Of a stretch of DNA of 64,000 bases, positions 1-14,600 are shown in pieces. Within the stretch, counting starts at the first letter, position 1, and every line of letters starts with the position of its first letter. Source of the DNA: Diadema setosum (taxonomy: Eukaryota > Echinodermata > Echinoidea > Diadematoida > Diadematidae). A program made the translations under genes and the position numbers. The notes beneath the pieces are model-generated. The model was not told the DNA's origin. It saw only the letters and a list, made by a program, of their open reading frames with translations, and ran no database searches. The stretch spans positions 26,328,934 to 26,392,933 of the forward strand of contig NC_092688.1 of NCBI RefSeq assembly GCF_964275005.1, in the 5' to 3' direction.

Positions 1-310
1 GGGTAAACTTGGCCTATACCAGATCGGGTAAACTCTGCCCCTTGTGATGGGGTCCTATATCAGGGGATGAGTTTACCCATTAGACCAAATTTACCCAAAA
101 ATACTGTACTGTAAACCAAGATATTTCCGGTGCATATTGCAAGGAGCCACGATTTGTGAAATCAATATGCATAATGTGCAAGAGTTTGTCTACAAAATGT
201 ATTGAATGCAAGTGGCTATTCGGGAAAGTTTCATGCCGCAAATCATGTTTCCGCTTCCTCAGTATACGGACAAGCATCCCTCCACAGTGAAACACTGTAG
301 TTCCACTCAC
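1..310 (-). other. MTMR3/4-like intron, window edge, with a foldback repeat
   Basis: This is intronic sequence downstream of the 311-489 exon. The first 80 bases contain inverted copies of GGGTAAACT (positions 1-9, 26-34 and, reversed, 69-78), suggesting the end of a foldback element cut by the window edge. No coding signal was seen. Confidence 0.4.
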
Positions 311-489
311 CTGTCCCTTCTAAAAAGCACACGCCAGGCGAGGGAGTGTCCTGATCCCGATGCAGGTAGTCGAAGCACCAGGCGTGGAAGGAGAAGGCGA
401 AGATGTCCTCCAGTTTGGCAGGGGCTTCGATGGCCTTGCAGATGCGATACAGCCACTCCTGACACTGGTCACTGGTATCGAACTGACAT
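311..489 (-). CDS. MTMR3: MTMR3/4-like coding exon: end of PH-GRAM domain
   Basis: The 179-nt exon is bounded on the minus strand by acceptor cactag and donor gtgagt. Its first base completes the Arg codon split from the 13309-13391 exon (CG|A). It reads CQFDTSDQCQEWLYRI, then APAKLEDIFAFSFHAW, which matches the end of the MTMR3/4 GRAM domain and the linker to the phosphatase domain. It ends in phase 1 after GT residues of the linker, so the next exon lies beyond the left edge. It is separated from the previous exon by a 12.8-kb intron. Confidence 0.88.
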
Positions 490-2582
490 CTAGTGAAGAG
501 GAGGACAGGAGAAGGATGGGGTAAAGAGATAGAGGGAGACGGAAAATTAGTAAGTCACAGTCAGCATTTTATCAACTAGTTACTAAGACTGTAGGTCTAG
601 TATGCTGCATGAGCCATGATGTAGTGATATACAACATATCTGGGGGTTGACTACACGCCAGTACAGAAGTACCATGGCACATGTTCTTCGAATGCAGAAC
701 ACACTATTTATCTAAATGTACTGGGAATCATCGAGTATAAACATTCAGCGCTACCATTACTATTGTCACTTGTAATCTATTCTTATTCATTTCATGAAAG
801 GTGATGAAACGATTACCAGATCCCCGCATCCGCAAAATAAAGATGTGAACATTTCCGACAAGTAGCAATGTACATTTACTTTTGCAGAAATAGGGAATAA
901 ACATACATTGTATTAAGAAACATTTACCGTAAGCACAAGCACATATTACAACAAGCAGGTTGTAGTTTTACATGGATTACAATATTAATAAAACCATTTC
1001 CACAAGGACCCAGTAGGCAGGCCAAGTTATCAATATTTAGAATCCAAATTTTACTCATTAGCAGTTTGCGACATCAGAACTACAACGTACATATCATTAA
1101 GCCTTCAATACATGGCACCTGGAGTATTTGGACTAAGCATGAATCCCCAAGAGGTAATGCATTCCGGCATGTAATCTACACCTGTAAATTCTATTTTTGT
1201 CTGCTGTGCATGCCTGGTATTGCATCAAACCACACTCCTCGCTGAACCCAAACACAATACAATGTCAGCACACAGCGTGATCATTGCTACGTGAGGTTGC
1301 CAGGCTCAACTGGAAATTGCTCGCTGGGGCTTTTTTCAGGGGTAGCTGCAGGTACAGCGTGTGACACAGATATGTCGGATAATAAGCCAGCTCGTAGTTG
1401 AAGAATAGCTCATGCGCAGGTTGGTACAAATGACCTTTTTTTCTTCTTCTTTTCAGCTGGTATAAAGACACTTCACAGTTTTCAAAGCAACGTAAGGCAT
1501 ACGCTTGCCTGACGTTAACAATTAATGGAATTCATTAATCAAGTTCAAAGAAAGAATAAACTTGTAGGCCTATCTCCCATAGACCAATTGACCAGAACTC
1601 TACATCAAATAATACTTGGGAAGCATCCTTTTCATGATTTTGCATTTATGTATTGGACAATCTCCATACTAATCTAATGTTAAAGTCGGTGTGCTGGCAA
1701 GCACCATTTATCAGGATAACATGAATTTAATCGTAACATTACAGATCAACATTCCTCTTGGTGAACTGTATACAAAAACCAAAACCTGATTGGCCAAATG
1801 ACTATTTTCTGCTCATGTGCAGGTTGGAGCTACAAACTGGCTTATTCTTCTATTTTCCGCTCTTCACTTCCCTTCTTTTTCAACTCTCAGAGAGACTACG
1901 ACAGTTCACTTCATACACTGCTGGAACTTTAATTGTTTGTTTGCTGGTAAATGTAACTTTTATAATGATGGTATAAAAATAGCAGCCTTTCCCTAATTTA
2001 ATGTATCACATAACATTGCACACTTGAGTCGTGTGTAAGCAACAGAATTATGGTAAGTTTCAGATTCTGGGGTAAAGCATCCAAGTTAACCCGATGAAGA
2101 CTAATCAAGAGTGTACTCGGGCAGGTGTCTATGGGAAGTGCATGTCGTAGCAAAATCAGCCCATCCTCAACAGTTGAATGCCCTCAGCTATCAAAGTAAA
2201 AGTGATACTACATACAGATGAGCAACGTTAAGGAAATTTTGAACCAAGTTGATCTTTATAGGGCCTATAAATCTATTTTAACACAAGAGTTCCCTCATGG
2301 CAAAAAGATGACAAGAATTCTAGAAAATAAATGAGCATACCTGATAAAATTCAGCTTTCTCACCTCATACTTGTAATAGTGACTATTCTACAATGAAATT
2401 GTTGTGATGTAAACTTCAGTATCGCACTTCATATGTGCTGGCCTATATCTCATATCAATTCAGGTCTACGGCCAGTAAACTTCTTATAGAATATAACATG
2501 CAAATTTGACACAAAAATTCCACACACATACTGAATACATTCCTCATCACTTGTCCACTGGGGCGGGCTAGAACTCAACTTC

Positions 2583-2614
<32 letters not shown>

Positions 2615-5600
2615 GGGAAAACAGAACAGTAAGTATAATCCTGCCTAGACCGTTCCAACCAATGACCAATTCTTCAAACTCTATGCGGGACTTGATCTTT
2701 GATTTTCCCCAGAAGCAATAGCAATGCTCATTTGTGAATCTTGTCTAGCTCTTTCCATAGGAGTCCCAGCTGTATGAAGACTGGATGAACGACATCGGTA
2801 AACATGAGGTGATAATTAGGCTACAGCATTTTGTTGTTTAGGTTGTTTTTTTTTTTTTTTTTGTATTTTTTGAACATGCATACTGGATGTATATAAATTT
2901 TGTTTAGAATAACACATTCATTCAAAGAAATCACTCACAATTGACTTGATCTTATGATACCGTATAAATTTATCATTCCATGCAAGCAATAATTGTGATT
3001 GCCACTGAGAATGGTACACATTCAATACTGTTGTCATTTTTAAACTTAGAAGTGTCATATTGTATTTGTTTTTTTGTTTATTTGTTTTTATATCATAAGT
3101 AAAATGCATAAAATGTAAATTAATGTGAAAATCTTGTCCTGATGAGCATGTCCTCTTTCTCCCTTTGTTTTTAATGTGTGTCCACTACACTATCCTGAAG
3201 AGACAAACACTTAATATTTTGCTATGTACGAGGTACAATTTGTTAAATGTTAGCATTAGGTGTCTTGCATCATGCAAACATGAGAGCTGCTCTTTAACGA
3301 TCGTAATGTTTGGGACTGACGACTGCGATACCATCCTCATTAATGGGACAAGATTATTTTAATGAGTTGCTCTCCCAGCATGATGCGTAAACATTCATGT
3401 GGTTCGGATGACTGAGTACTGAGTGTGTGGATATTTATCTCTTGGCAAGGCTTGCTGACGTGAAAACCGATGGGATTTATCTCTAGCTCTCAGTGAGTGA
3501 TTCATACCAGTACCTTTCGATCTGTGGCTAAATAGTTTGTACACAAATGAATAGTTCGATTGCAAAAAGAGGTAATACCATTATTGTAAATTTGAGATAT
3601 TTGCTATTAAAGCAGCTAACAAACAAAGAACTACATGTATTAAAGGTTCTGTTTACCTTTGGGAGCAGTGATTTAAAAAATGTTCAAGAGATCACTTTTG
3701 GTGCATATCATATATGAAGGTCAGTTGTATCACAAAACATCCTACAATATAAAATTTTTGCAACAAAGCCTAAAACATAAGGAGATATCACTACTTTTCT
3801 CACTAAACCATAACTGTAGATGGTTTATTCTGGAAACATTTTTATTATAAGTACAATTTGTATTGTTCACATTTTGTTAACAATACTTAACGTCGATTAT
3901 ACTGGTTCAAATTTTTACATTGGTTGTTTCTATCCTCAAGTCACATTTTAGAACTACTTTGAAGCACTAATGGTGGGATTTTGTTTCATCTGCAAATAGT
4001 AAATTATGCCTTTAAAAAACTTTGGGCTGTGGGGATATTTCTTATCATACATTGTACCTTCTATAATATTCCCTGTTATGTAACCAGTGAGGTATCACTG
4101 GAAATGTTTAATTTTGCTTTGTCTGATGACAGACTTACTTCCAAATGTTTAAAATGGCATTTAACCCCTTTTGCAATCAAACTCTTCAAACGGAGCATTA
4201 ACATATGTTCTGTGTATCAGGCCATTTCATCCATTTCCAGGATTCTAAACCACAAGTACATGTTATGTTCATCCTTGTCAACAAAAGCAACATGGTTATT
4301 CCTCTACCTTCCACAGGTTTTCATAATCAACAAAACCACAGCAGAGAATTAATCTCAATTTCTACAAATGAATACTGAATACCCAAACATCACTGATACA
4401 TGTAAAGAGCATAGAATGCAACAACAAAAATTGTTTTACAGTACATTGGGAGGCATTTCATGAAGTGTTTTGTCAATTTTTTTTTTTTTACTGACAAACT
4501 GTTATAAGCTACTGAAATCCTTGCATCTGATTGGCTGAGAGCAAATTTGTCCAACAAATTTGTCAGACAAAATGCTTCATGAAATGCCCCAAGGTCTATT
4601 ACCACTCTGCCAACAACAATTTTTTGGCCATAGGCCAAGCAATACATCACCTATCCATTCTCACTGTGTCCGAAAGATATTATAGCAGTGGTTAACACTA
4701 CACAACCTACATACATTGTATGTAACAATAGCTATGTTCACACGTACCGTCATGGTTACAAAACTTTAAGTTTGGGATCTTCGAAGTTTCTAAACCATGA
4801 CACTCATACAACGACGTGGGTTCACACGCATTTAGACTACACCGCTAACTTCGGGTGAATCATGACATCGTGGTTAACCCGTTCACGATGAGTCCCAAGT
4901 ATACTCGGGTAGCTGTCTATGGGAAATGCGTGCTGTAGCAAAATCAAACCGTCCTCAACGGGTTAATACCGAAAGTAGTACATATACCCTTGGCACGCGC
5001 TTCAGATGAACTCGCACAGGCCGCACCGGAAAATTGGTAGAGTCGTAAACCGCTACGCTAGCGCTACATGCAACGAATACCTGGCCCTGCCATATTGCCC
5101 TACTTACTCGGGAAGTTTTGCTTACATTTGTTCTGAACTATATGCCATAAATTCAGATGCTTTTGAGGGAGAGGTGTATTTCGTACTTCCAAGTCATTTT
5201 TTCTTTGGGAGGGACATCTTCCTGCTCAAACGTAGTGCTAGCCTGGGGCCTAGGTACGTGCGGTGCAGGTAGCTGCTGCAGCTGGCTACCGTACTACTAC
5301 AGCTGATAAAGAACTCAGAGCTGACCCGGAAATGCACGGTGGAGGGAGAGGTCACGCTAAACTTTAAGTTTCGAAACTTCAAGGTTTGTTGTGTCCACGC
5401 CTCCGCTAACTTCGATGGAGACCCCCCGCGGCTCGTAGTTCATCACACTCACATTAAGATTTTGCTGTGGTTTTGTAACTTGAAGTTGACTTGAAGTTAT
5501 GAAACCTCAGGTTGTTCACAGGCACTCCAAACTTAAAGTTAACTTTAAGTTTCGAAACCACGAGTGAAAGTTAAAGTTTAGGGCTATGCATGTGAACCCC

Positions 5601-8600
5601 ACTATAGTTTCACTACCCGATATCTTGCTTCGTGCGGTTTGGGCAGTCTGACCACAAACTTCTCAAAAAGTTACCACTGAAACTTCCTGCATGCACAAAT
5701 TTTGTGAAGTTTCACACTTCTTGCAAAACTATACATAGTTTTATAATGGCCACGCACTGCTGAAAATTCAAGAAGTTTGTCACGTGACTAGATCAATTTC
5801 ATGTCATATTTTGCACACTCTTGCACGCCTACAGTTTATATTCACAGAGGGTGCTCGCTTTTTGGCCCTGTGGAGCACATATGTTGAATAGAGAAATACA
5901 TCATGGGCAGTTTCGCATCACTCAAGCTACATGTACAAGCATAGTTTTGTCGGTAGTGTGAATGTATGGTTAATCTTCTCGAAGTTAACCTGAAGTAAAC
6001 TATGCGTACAGATTCGCGTAGTGTCTGACAGCAGTTACTGCGACACCAGCCCTACAGCCTCAGTGTACTTTACCTCTACTTTAAACAGTCATATAGTCAT
6101 AGTCAAGAGCCCAGCCAACATTCAGTCACGTTCATTACACACCTGTACAGCAAATTACATTGTACGATATGTGCTAAAGACTCTGCTCCAACAAAATATT
6201 TATACAGCTATTAATCATAAGTTCTAGATGAATTGTACTCATACTGTTGTCATCATGATTGTTAGCATTTGTAATTGTGTGTGCCATGGTAAGTTGTATC
6301 CGATCACTGTTAAACTCAACGATGATATAAGAGTATACAGTGTATAAGATTGCACAAGCCACTGGAGCTCTGGAGTCATGACGACAGAAAGGCAAAGTTG
6401 TGAAATTTGGATGACCTTTAAAAATGGGTTGGGAGGAAGATGTGACATCTTGGAAGTTTGTACACCCCTTTATTCTGCTGATTAACCTACAACTGCAGTA
6501 AGAACAGATTGTTTTGTTGCTGTTTTTTAATCACTCAAAGAAGAAGTACTGCCAATATTAGTCTGATAGAGAGGATCAATGAGTTTGTGGGCTTTAAACT
6601 CCATGCACTCTGTGAAGCATTCACACTACACCCTTCACCCATAAACAGACGTTTCCCGCCATACAGCCACAGCTGCACATCACCATTGCATTTTCAATTC
6701 ACCTTTGGATTTTCAAGTATGTATTTGATGGGCAAGAACCATGACTTAATTCTACGGATCAAAGCTATCATTCTCACACTGGCATTCTCCACCCTCCTTT
6801 TCTACTGGAAATTCTTTGACTGCATTCAGTCTTACACAGTCTGTGCACACAAGACCAATCATGCAAGGTTCCAACTTTACATGAAGAATGTCTACTTCCT
6901 TTTTTATATGAAGAATGTCTACTTCCTTTTAATATAGAAACATGTCTGGGCAATCTTCAACAATGCATATTGTTTGGGGCCCGGTTTACACCAAGACTAG
7001 CAAATATTTGAGAGGTTCAAAAATTGCAGTTTGCCACAGCAATAATTAGACTGCTCAGACAGTACCTGACTGGTCATTGCTTGGGTGCCACTGTAGTGCC
7101 ACCAGGCAGAGCAAGAGTCCATTTTTTCTGGACATCAGAAACTGACATGCTGTGAACTGAGACATCCAGATGCAACCTGTCCAGTATGCCAACAAATCAA
7201 AAGGGCCTTTCTCACTAGAGGAGACATCGGAGTGGCTGTCATGACTTGTGCCACTCGTGTGACTCGAAAGACAAAAAAACAAAAACAAAAAACTGGCTTG
7301 CACTCTCACCAAGAAGGCAACTCCATGGTGACTTCAGAGATGTCTCCAAATTGGCTGACAATTTATTCATACCTCGAAGTTGTGGAGACATCGCCGCGAT
7401 GTCCCCAAGACATCCTCTCTGAATCTCAGTTGCAGAGACAAAATCCCCAATGGGTCTCCGCAAAGTCGTGGAGACATCTCAGAGACCTTGCAAATGAAAT
7501 TACTCTTTGCAACTTGGCATTGCCTAAGCCAGGAGAGGTCGTGGAGACATCGCTGAAATATCTCCAAAACCAGGTCAAGTCTGGCAAGAGTTTCAAAAAA
7601 AATATTGAACATGTTCTATTCTCTTAAAACTCCCCAGAGACTCAGCTACATTCCAGGAGAAGTTTCCGCAACTAGGGAGACTCTAGTGCCACAAGGTTGC
7701 CAACTAGTCTCCAACACAATAAAACAACTGTTCTTCATCTACATGCTCAAGAAATACTGGGGCATTTTGTGAGCTTTAAATCTCACTGAAAAATAAAGAA
7801 ATTACCAGGTAGACACGTTCACCCACATCAAAGAACGACGTCCTCCTTAAAGTCGGACGATCCTAACCACTAATGGTACGTTATTTTGTAAACTCCTCTG
7901 AACGAAATTTGTGCATGCAATTGCGCAATGCCAGACTGCAGTGCTATATCCATATAAAACGTGTGGGACAATGCTGCCACTGAGACGTGTGTGTGGGTAC
8001 GCATCATACACAAACATTGCGACCGCGAGCTGCGGTGATTGGAGGAGAGAGGCCAGAAGACGCGTGGCTCTTTTGGCCTCTCTTCGTGCACATGCGCACT
8101 GTGGGTGTGCGTCCATTTGTAAGCTCTCGTGGCTCAGACAGCCATTTTGGGTCATGTGATTTTGAGCCGCAGTGTGTGTTCGCTGGCCCATTGAGCCAGT
8201 GCTATTCTCATTCGGTGTCACGACATTTGATACAAAATTGGGGGAGGCAACGTGTTGCGTTCGTCTCTGTGCCGCACAAACCACTCGCCACAATTGTAAG
8301 GCTTTAATACTGTCATTACCATAATGGTAAGAACCATTCTGCGGTATTCTAGTACATTGAAGCAGCAGTAGTAGAAGAAGCAGGAGTAATATTAGAAAGC
8401 ATCATCATATCTGTACGTTATAAAATATCTCATCAGAAGCATGAATTTATAGCATTCAATTAATCAATATTGCTATTGTAGTCTCTCTACTGAAGGGAGT
8501 ATAAAGAAACAAGGAAAAGTAGAAATTACACGGTGCGTAATATATGTCCCCGCCGGAAGTAGCATTTAGTAGCAAAATGTACAATATAGGTAAAAAGATG

Positions 8601-11600
8601 AAGGTCAAAGGTCAAAGAAGTCAAAGGTCAAAATTCTATGTAGAAGTTTTGAAGCCCTCACCTAGTGCCATCACATAAAGCAAACGGAATCGAAATCGGG
8701 TTAGAAATGGCGAAGGAGTAGCATTTTGTAGCCAATGTACAATATAGGTAAAAAAATCAAGGTCAAAGAAGTCAAAGGTCAAAATTCTGTGTAGAAGTTT
8801 TGAAGCCCTCACCTAGTGCCATCACATAAAGCAAACGGAATCGAAATCGGGTTAGAAATGGCGAAGGAGTAGCATTTGGTAGCAATATGTACAATACAGG
8901 TCAAAAATCAAGGTCAAAGGTCAAAGAAGTCAAAGGTCAAAATTCTGTGTAGAAGTTTTGAAGCCCTCACCTAGTGCCATCACTTAAAGCAAACGGAATC
9001 AAAATCGGGTTAGAAATGGCGAAGGAGTAGCATTTTGAAGCAAAATGTACAATATAGGTCAAAGGTCAAGGTCAAAGGTCACAACTGAAATTCTGTATAG
9101 AAGTTTCAAAGCTCCCATGTAGTGCCATCATATAAAGCAAACAGAATCAAAATCGGGTTAGAAATGGCGAAGGAGTAGCATTTTGAACATTTTGATCACA
9201 CACGGACGCACACACGGACACACGGACGGACGGACGGACACACGGACACACACACGTACGGAGCCCGTTTCATAGTCCCCTGCTCGAACTCGTTCGGCGG
9301 GGACAAAAAGCACACAGATATTGACTGTAAATACTGCATTTGTCATTGCTCAAACTGTGAACACTTCTAGTTGGAGCTGAAAGGGTATTCAACCATTTAA
9401 ATAAGTCATACTGACCTACATTTAGTAGCCCTCTTGCTCTTTGACTGTTCGAGTACCATTGTATGATAAGCATCCTTGTAAACTGACGTACCAAGAATAC
9501 CTCAGATATTCACACACCAAAATGTCAGTGTGTGACAATTGAAATATTCACGGCAGTGGTGAACAACAAACCCATAGGCATCAACTCCATGGAACCAGAT
9601 GAACAGCCTTGTGCGTTTGTCCTTTTTCACATAATGGTAACCCTCAATGCAATAGACAGGTCAGTTTTAACCTCAAGCTTTGTAAAAAGCCATCTCGGTT
9701 GGGGGGGGGGGGGGTGTATTGTGTAGATGTATGGGGTGTGCTCATGTGTGCATATGTATGTTTAAATTTGTGTTTTCCCTTGTTTTCTGACTACATTTTG
9801 GGTCAATGTACAAGTACTTACTGTGTATGATACTCAACTAGGCTGTGGGTTCACATACATGAAACGTTTATATGCCGTATAAATACTGTATACGCCATAT
9901 ATTTCGCGAGTCTAAATTTTTGCAAATCACGAATTCCTGACAATTTCGCGAGAGGTTAATTTCGCGATCGTGGAGTCCTGTACTGAATGGAAAAGAGTAC
10001 ACGTGTACGTCACATTCATATCGGGGGTTGAGTAAATATTTTTGCGTGTCTTTAATTTCACGAATAGCACCCGACTCGCGAAATTCGCAAAAATAAAAAC
10101 CTCACGAAATATTCAGCGTATACAGTATACTTGCAAATCTTGAAAATTTTGTATATTATGTGAAAAAAAATGTGATTGTGGAGTACAGTACTAAATGGAG
10201 AAATGACATGTGTCCATGAAGCATTCACGTCAGGATTGTGTGTCACTTTAATTCGCAAGTAGCACCAAATCATAACATTCACTAAAATATGCCAAATACA
10301 TTGGAGTTTTGGGGGGTTTTCTAGTATTTTCTGTTTCACTCCAGCTGTTTGTTTTTGGTTATTTTTAAGAAGCACCTTTGATATACACTTTATAATGTAC
10401 TATGGTTATGGAGGAAAAATGTGTAAAATGAGCATAAAATGTGTTGGAGATCTCTTATTTTTAATGCAGCATTTATATGCTATCATCAATGGTACAACTA
10501 TATCATTCACAATTTAATTGTTTTGAACAACAGCCCCTCTGGTCTAGACCCTGATCAAAAGTTTCTACAAAAAAAAAAGATGAAAACGGATGACAAAACA
10601 ACATAAAACCAACAATGGGTGACAGCAAACAAGATGAGAGGCTACAATGAAGTTGCAATCATCTGGCCCAAAGACATGGGTAAGGTACAAGGTATAGACC
10701 AAATGCCCCTTTTACCTTAACCCCTTGAGGACAACTGATTTTGCTGCAACACACATTTCCCATAGACACCTGCCCGAGTATACTCAAGACTCGTCCTCAA
10801 CGGGTTAAATCAATTATTGAGTATACAAGCAAGTTGCAACATCAAACAGGCAATGAAAAATTAACTTTATACTATGATACATGCCGTCACTCCTATGATC
10901 CTCATGCTCAATTTTCTCTCTCAGCGCTCGTTAAGTTTTCTCATTACAGAACAGCGTTGTACAATTATCCAGTATTTCAATTTACTAGGCCCTGGAGTCA
11001 AAGCATCCGACAAATAAGGGGTTTCCCACAAACAAAAGAACTTGCTTGTAATCAAGTTCATGATTCACAGGTCTTGATGTGATAGAGTATTCAATGAAAT
11101 GAGTCTCCTCCCTAGCTGCTAACTCCAAATGGCATATTTCATGTGACAGCTTTGTCACTAACAGCATGACCTATCAATCAAACATGAAACTCCCCAAAAC
11201 ACATTTTCTAACCTGCACAAATCATACAACTTATACGTTTCCACGCACATTGGCATATTAAAGTTTACTTCAACTATTAAGACTCCAGTTCTTCTGTAGC
11301 AGCTAACCTTTCACCCGTTGAAAATGGACTGATTTTGCTATAACACGCATAATATATCCCACAGACACCTGCCCGAGTATTCTCAGGGCCCCGTCTTATA
11401 AAGCCTTCAAATCAATCACAAGTCCCCAAGTCAATCGCAACTTGCATTGCAGCTCACAAGAAACTTGTGACTGATTTCTATCACAAGTCTTTATAAATAT
11501 AAGACAGGCCCCAGGACTCATCTTCAACGGGTTAAGATTACTAATGCATCCCAGCAAATGCAAGTGCAATACACCTGCAAACCATCACTGGACAAATATG

Positions 11601-14600
11601 ATTTAAAGTAAACATTCAGACTTTTAAAAAAAATCTAAGTTTAAAGGCATCATATCATTACAAAGCATGTTTAGAAGTACATCTACTTTACAAACAAGTT
11701 CTTCCCTGTACATGTACATGTACATGGTTAAGTGTGAAAGCCGTCCCAGTTTACTGGCTAGAGGAAGAAGTCTTGTATTCTGCCCCTCTTTATAGCTACT
11801 CAACCAATACAGCGACTGCCCAGCAAAGTAAAGTACGCTTAAAGCAGGACACTGATCCAGCAATAGAGGTGAGCTCCACTACAACCCCATCCTACTTAGT
11901 TTAAAATGACTACTGCACAAACTCAAGTGGGTGACCTTGCCCAATTCAATAACTCTGAAGTATGCCGCCTTAATATCAATTGCAGTCAATTGTTGCCAGG
12001 AACTGTAGCACCACTGCAGCAATGACAACGCAGAATACTAGGCACTGCTATCCTCTCCACAAATCATAAACACTACGGTAATTTCCTTTGCGGGCAGAGC
12101 CCAATTTTGCGTCACACGTCGGGTGCTCATTAATTGGTGGCAAATCTATACTCCGGAAGCATAGTTTGCCTCAAAGGGTGATAAACCACTTCCCTGTTGA
12201 TGACATGAACTGCATATTGTGTAATACTGCTTGTGAAACTGAGAAGAGAAAGAGACCTACTTTATCATTCGGGTATTGAGAAATAAGTGTATGTCATACG
12301 GTTCACCTGCTCTTGAGCCAAAACATTTATTGTAAGTATTTCCTTTCACATGCACATTGCTTTTTTCGGGGGGGGGGGGGGGGGATCTTCATGTATGATA
12401 ACAAGAATGGACCCCACTAAACCCTAATGATTATATCTTTGTCAGAAAATGATAGAAAATAACATAAGTATTCAAAATAACACTAGACAGGTAACCAATG
12501 TATTCAAATTCATGGACATTTTCCTCTATGGACATGGTTTAAAAAAAAAAATAAAAATCTTCCATCTACCTGAACATACACTGTACTCAAAGCATTTTGA
12601 AATTTGCATTAAATACAATTAATAGTTATTGCTACTGCCATATCAGGAAAACTCTGCAGTTGTCAGGAGCGACAATTGCTATAAAGGTGAGCATGAATTT
12701 GAAATAACATGTAGGCCTACATGTTGATAAACTGGTTTATTTGAAGACAGTGAAGGACTGTTAAAATATTAAAGCCACATGTGAACATTTCATGGGATAA
12801 GGTAAACTGAAATGATGTGATTGAATCATTCTAGATCAGGGTTGCTGAATAGGTTCGATCTGCAGACCTCCAAATTTTTCTCCCGTGAAAGTCGAGAAAG
12901 GCAATTCTTTGGGTCAAAATTTTGTTCCCAAGACGTCTTCACCATTTAATCACGTGTACAGCATGAGTACTGCAGCTCATCACAGACGTTTTCACGGTGT
13001 GCGTGCCATTGCTAACAATATGACAATCTTGCTATGTATTAACCCACTGAGGACGGGCTTATTTTGCTACAACACACATTTCCCAGAGACACTTGCCCGA
13101 GTATACTCACGACTCGTCCTCAACAGGTTTTACAGGACTTTTTGAATTCAAACAATGTTGAATATTGGGGCATACTTTTGTTTTTAATTCCTTTTCTTAC
13201 CTGAGGTGAAGCAGAATTGCAATTCCAAGGTCACGTATAATACACAGTATATCAAGGCATTCTTTTACATATTTGCATATCAAGATTACTCAAACAAGAG
13301 GATCTTACCGAATCAACTTCCCATCTTTGCACGTTACCACCAGACTCTCTTGATCCCTGCAATCTGCAGTCTCTATCAATCCAACAGGCACCTGGATTTA
13401 AAAAAGAAAAGAAGAATAGAGAAAGAAGTGTAAAAAAAGCTATTGATTTTCCATGATTGACAGTGTTGTCAATCATCTTTGGAAATTTATAGTGGGGGGG
13501 GGGGGGGGGGGCAAAGTCCTGAATAATTTGCATACTGCCAACAACTTAATACTGGAACTCACGGTCTACAGAATACATATTTGATAATCAGCTGATCACT
13601 TCGTATGTACAGCACACACATGTTGTGTAGTGAATATCCCCTAGTCCCTCCCCAGTCCTCTCCTGGGAAATCCTGAGAGAGAGCTGTATAAACTCTCACA
13701 GCATGAGAGTACCAGGCAGAGTGGGCAGAAACATGGCACTCGATACCGGCACTCATAGTCCTGAGGAAGGCAAGTCGCAGCCCTGGTCGGTAATGTAGAA
13801 TGCACAATGGATCACTTCCTGAACACTTCTGTAGAAAAACACTGGTAGTCTGTGCATTCAGAGGGCAAGAAAGGGGATACAAAATTTCACAGACAGCCAC
13901 TATGAAGCAAACTGATAGACAAGCTTCACAGTTTAATACTGTAAAACCAGAAGGATTCTTGGTGTGAAACTTTTGAGAAGTAGAGCAAACAGCATTTTTT
14001 GTGGCATGAAATTTTTACAAATTACCACTGGTATTCAATGCATAGAGTGAAGCCAAGAACTTTTGCATGCATTTTAATTTTGCGAATCTTGACTCCTCAC
14101 AGAATTCACGAAAATTTCATGCACGAAAAACAAAAAATCAGGGTTTACAGTACCATGTAGAGTGCAGGTACGTTTTTCAATTACAGAGTTCTTCCAGTTA
14201 ATTCAAAGCAGCGATGCGGGTAAACTTTTATAGTAGAGCCATCAGCATATATCTTCCAAAGCTGCCCTTAAAACACTAAACTAAACCTGATGGCCAGGGG
14301 ACACTTACACTTCATTATAAAATTATTTCATACACACAATGTTATGTAGCTGCAAACCAGCAAAATACTAGTTAGTATTTCAGAAGCACATTGGTACTTT
14401 GGTTTGACATTGCCTAATATATTATACATCATTACATTCTGCAGAAGAAATCCTTTCACACTGCAACAAAAAACTTTATACATTGTGCACTGTATGTGTA
14501 TGCTACAATGTAAGTACAGTTCGACCTCGATTATCCGGCCTCCTTTTATCCTGAAATCTCTGTTATCCGGAAGCGTTCACGCAGTGAAGAACTTTTTTTT

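Larger units (their letters stand above)
490..13308 (-). other. Large MTMR3/4-like intron, no exon found, rich in transposon relics
   Basis: This 12.8-kb intron contains the individually listed repeats at 2090, 3641, 4448, 4730, 4878, 8545, 9886, 10721, 11314 and 13043, poly(T) at 2581-2607, and poly(G) at 9702-9714 and 12369-12384. Stretches 490-2000, 2180-3640 and 11600-13040 show nothing recognisable beyond AT-rich intron. The flanking exons join without a missing residue, so no coding exon is expected inside. Confidence 0.7.

Noticed and set aside
6509-6937. 142-codon plus-strand ORF
   Set aside because: AT-rich intron sequence, low-complexity hydrophobic product, ends in a local duplication of a 25-bp segment; no similarity or splice context.
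7847-8307. Overlapping ORFs of up to 148 codons on both strands
   Set aside because: CpG-rich, stop-poor sequence; no similarity in any frame.
8570-9180. Possible CRISPR-like array
   Set aside because: Units are long tandem repeats with no unique spacers, inside a TIR element in an animal genome.
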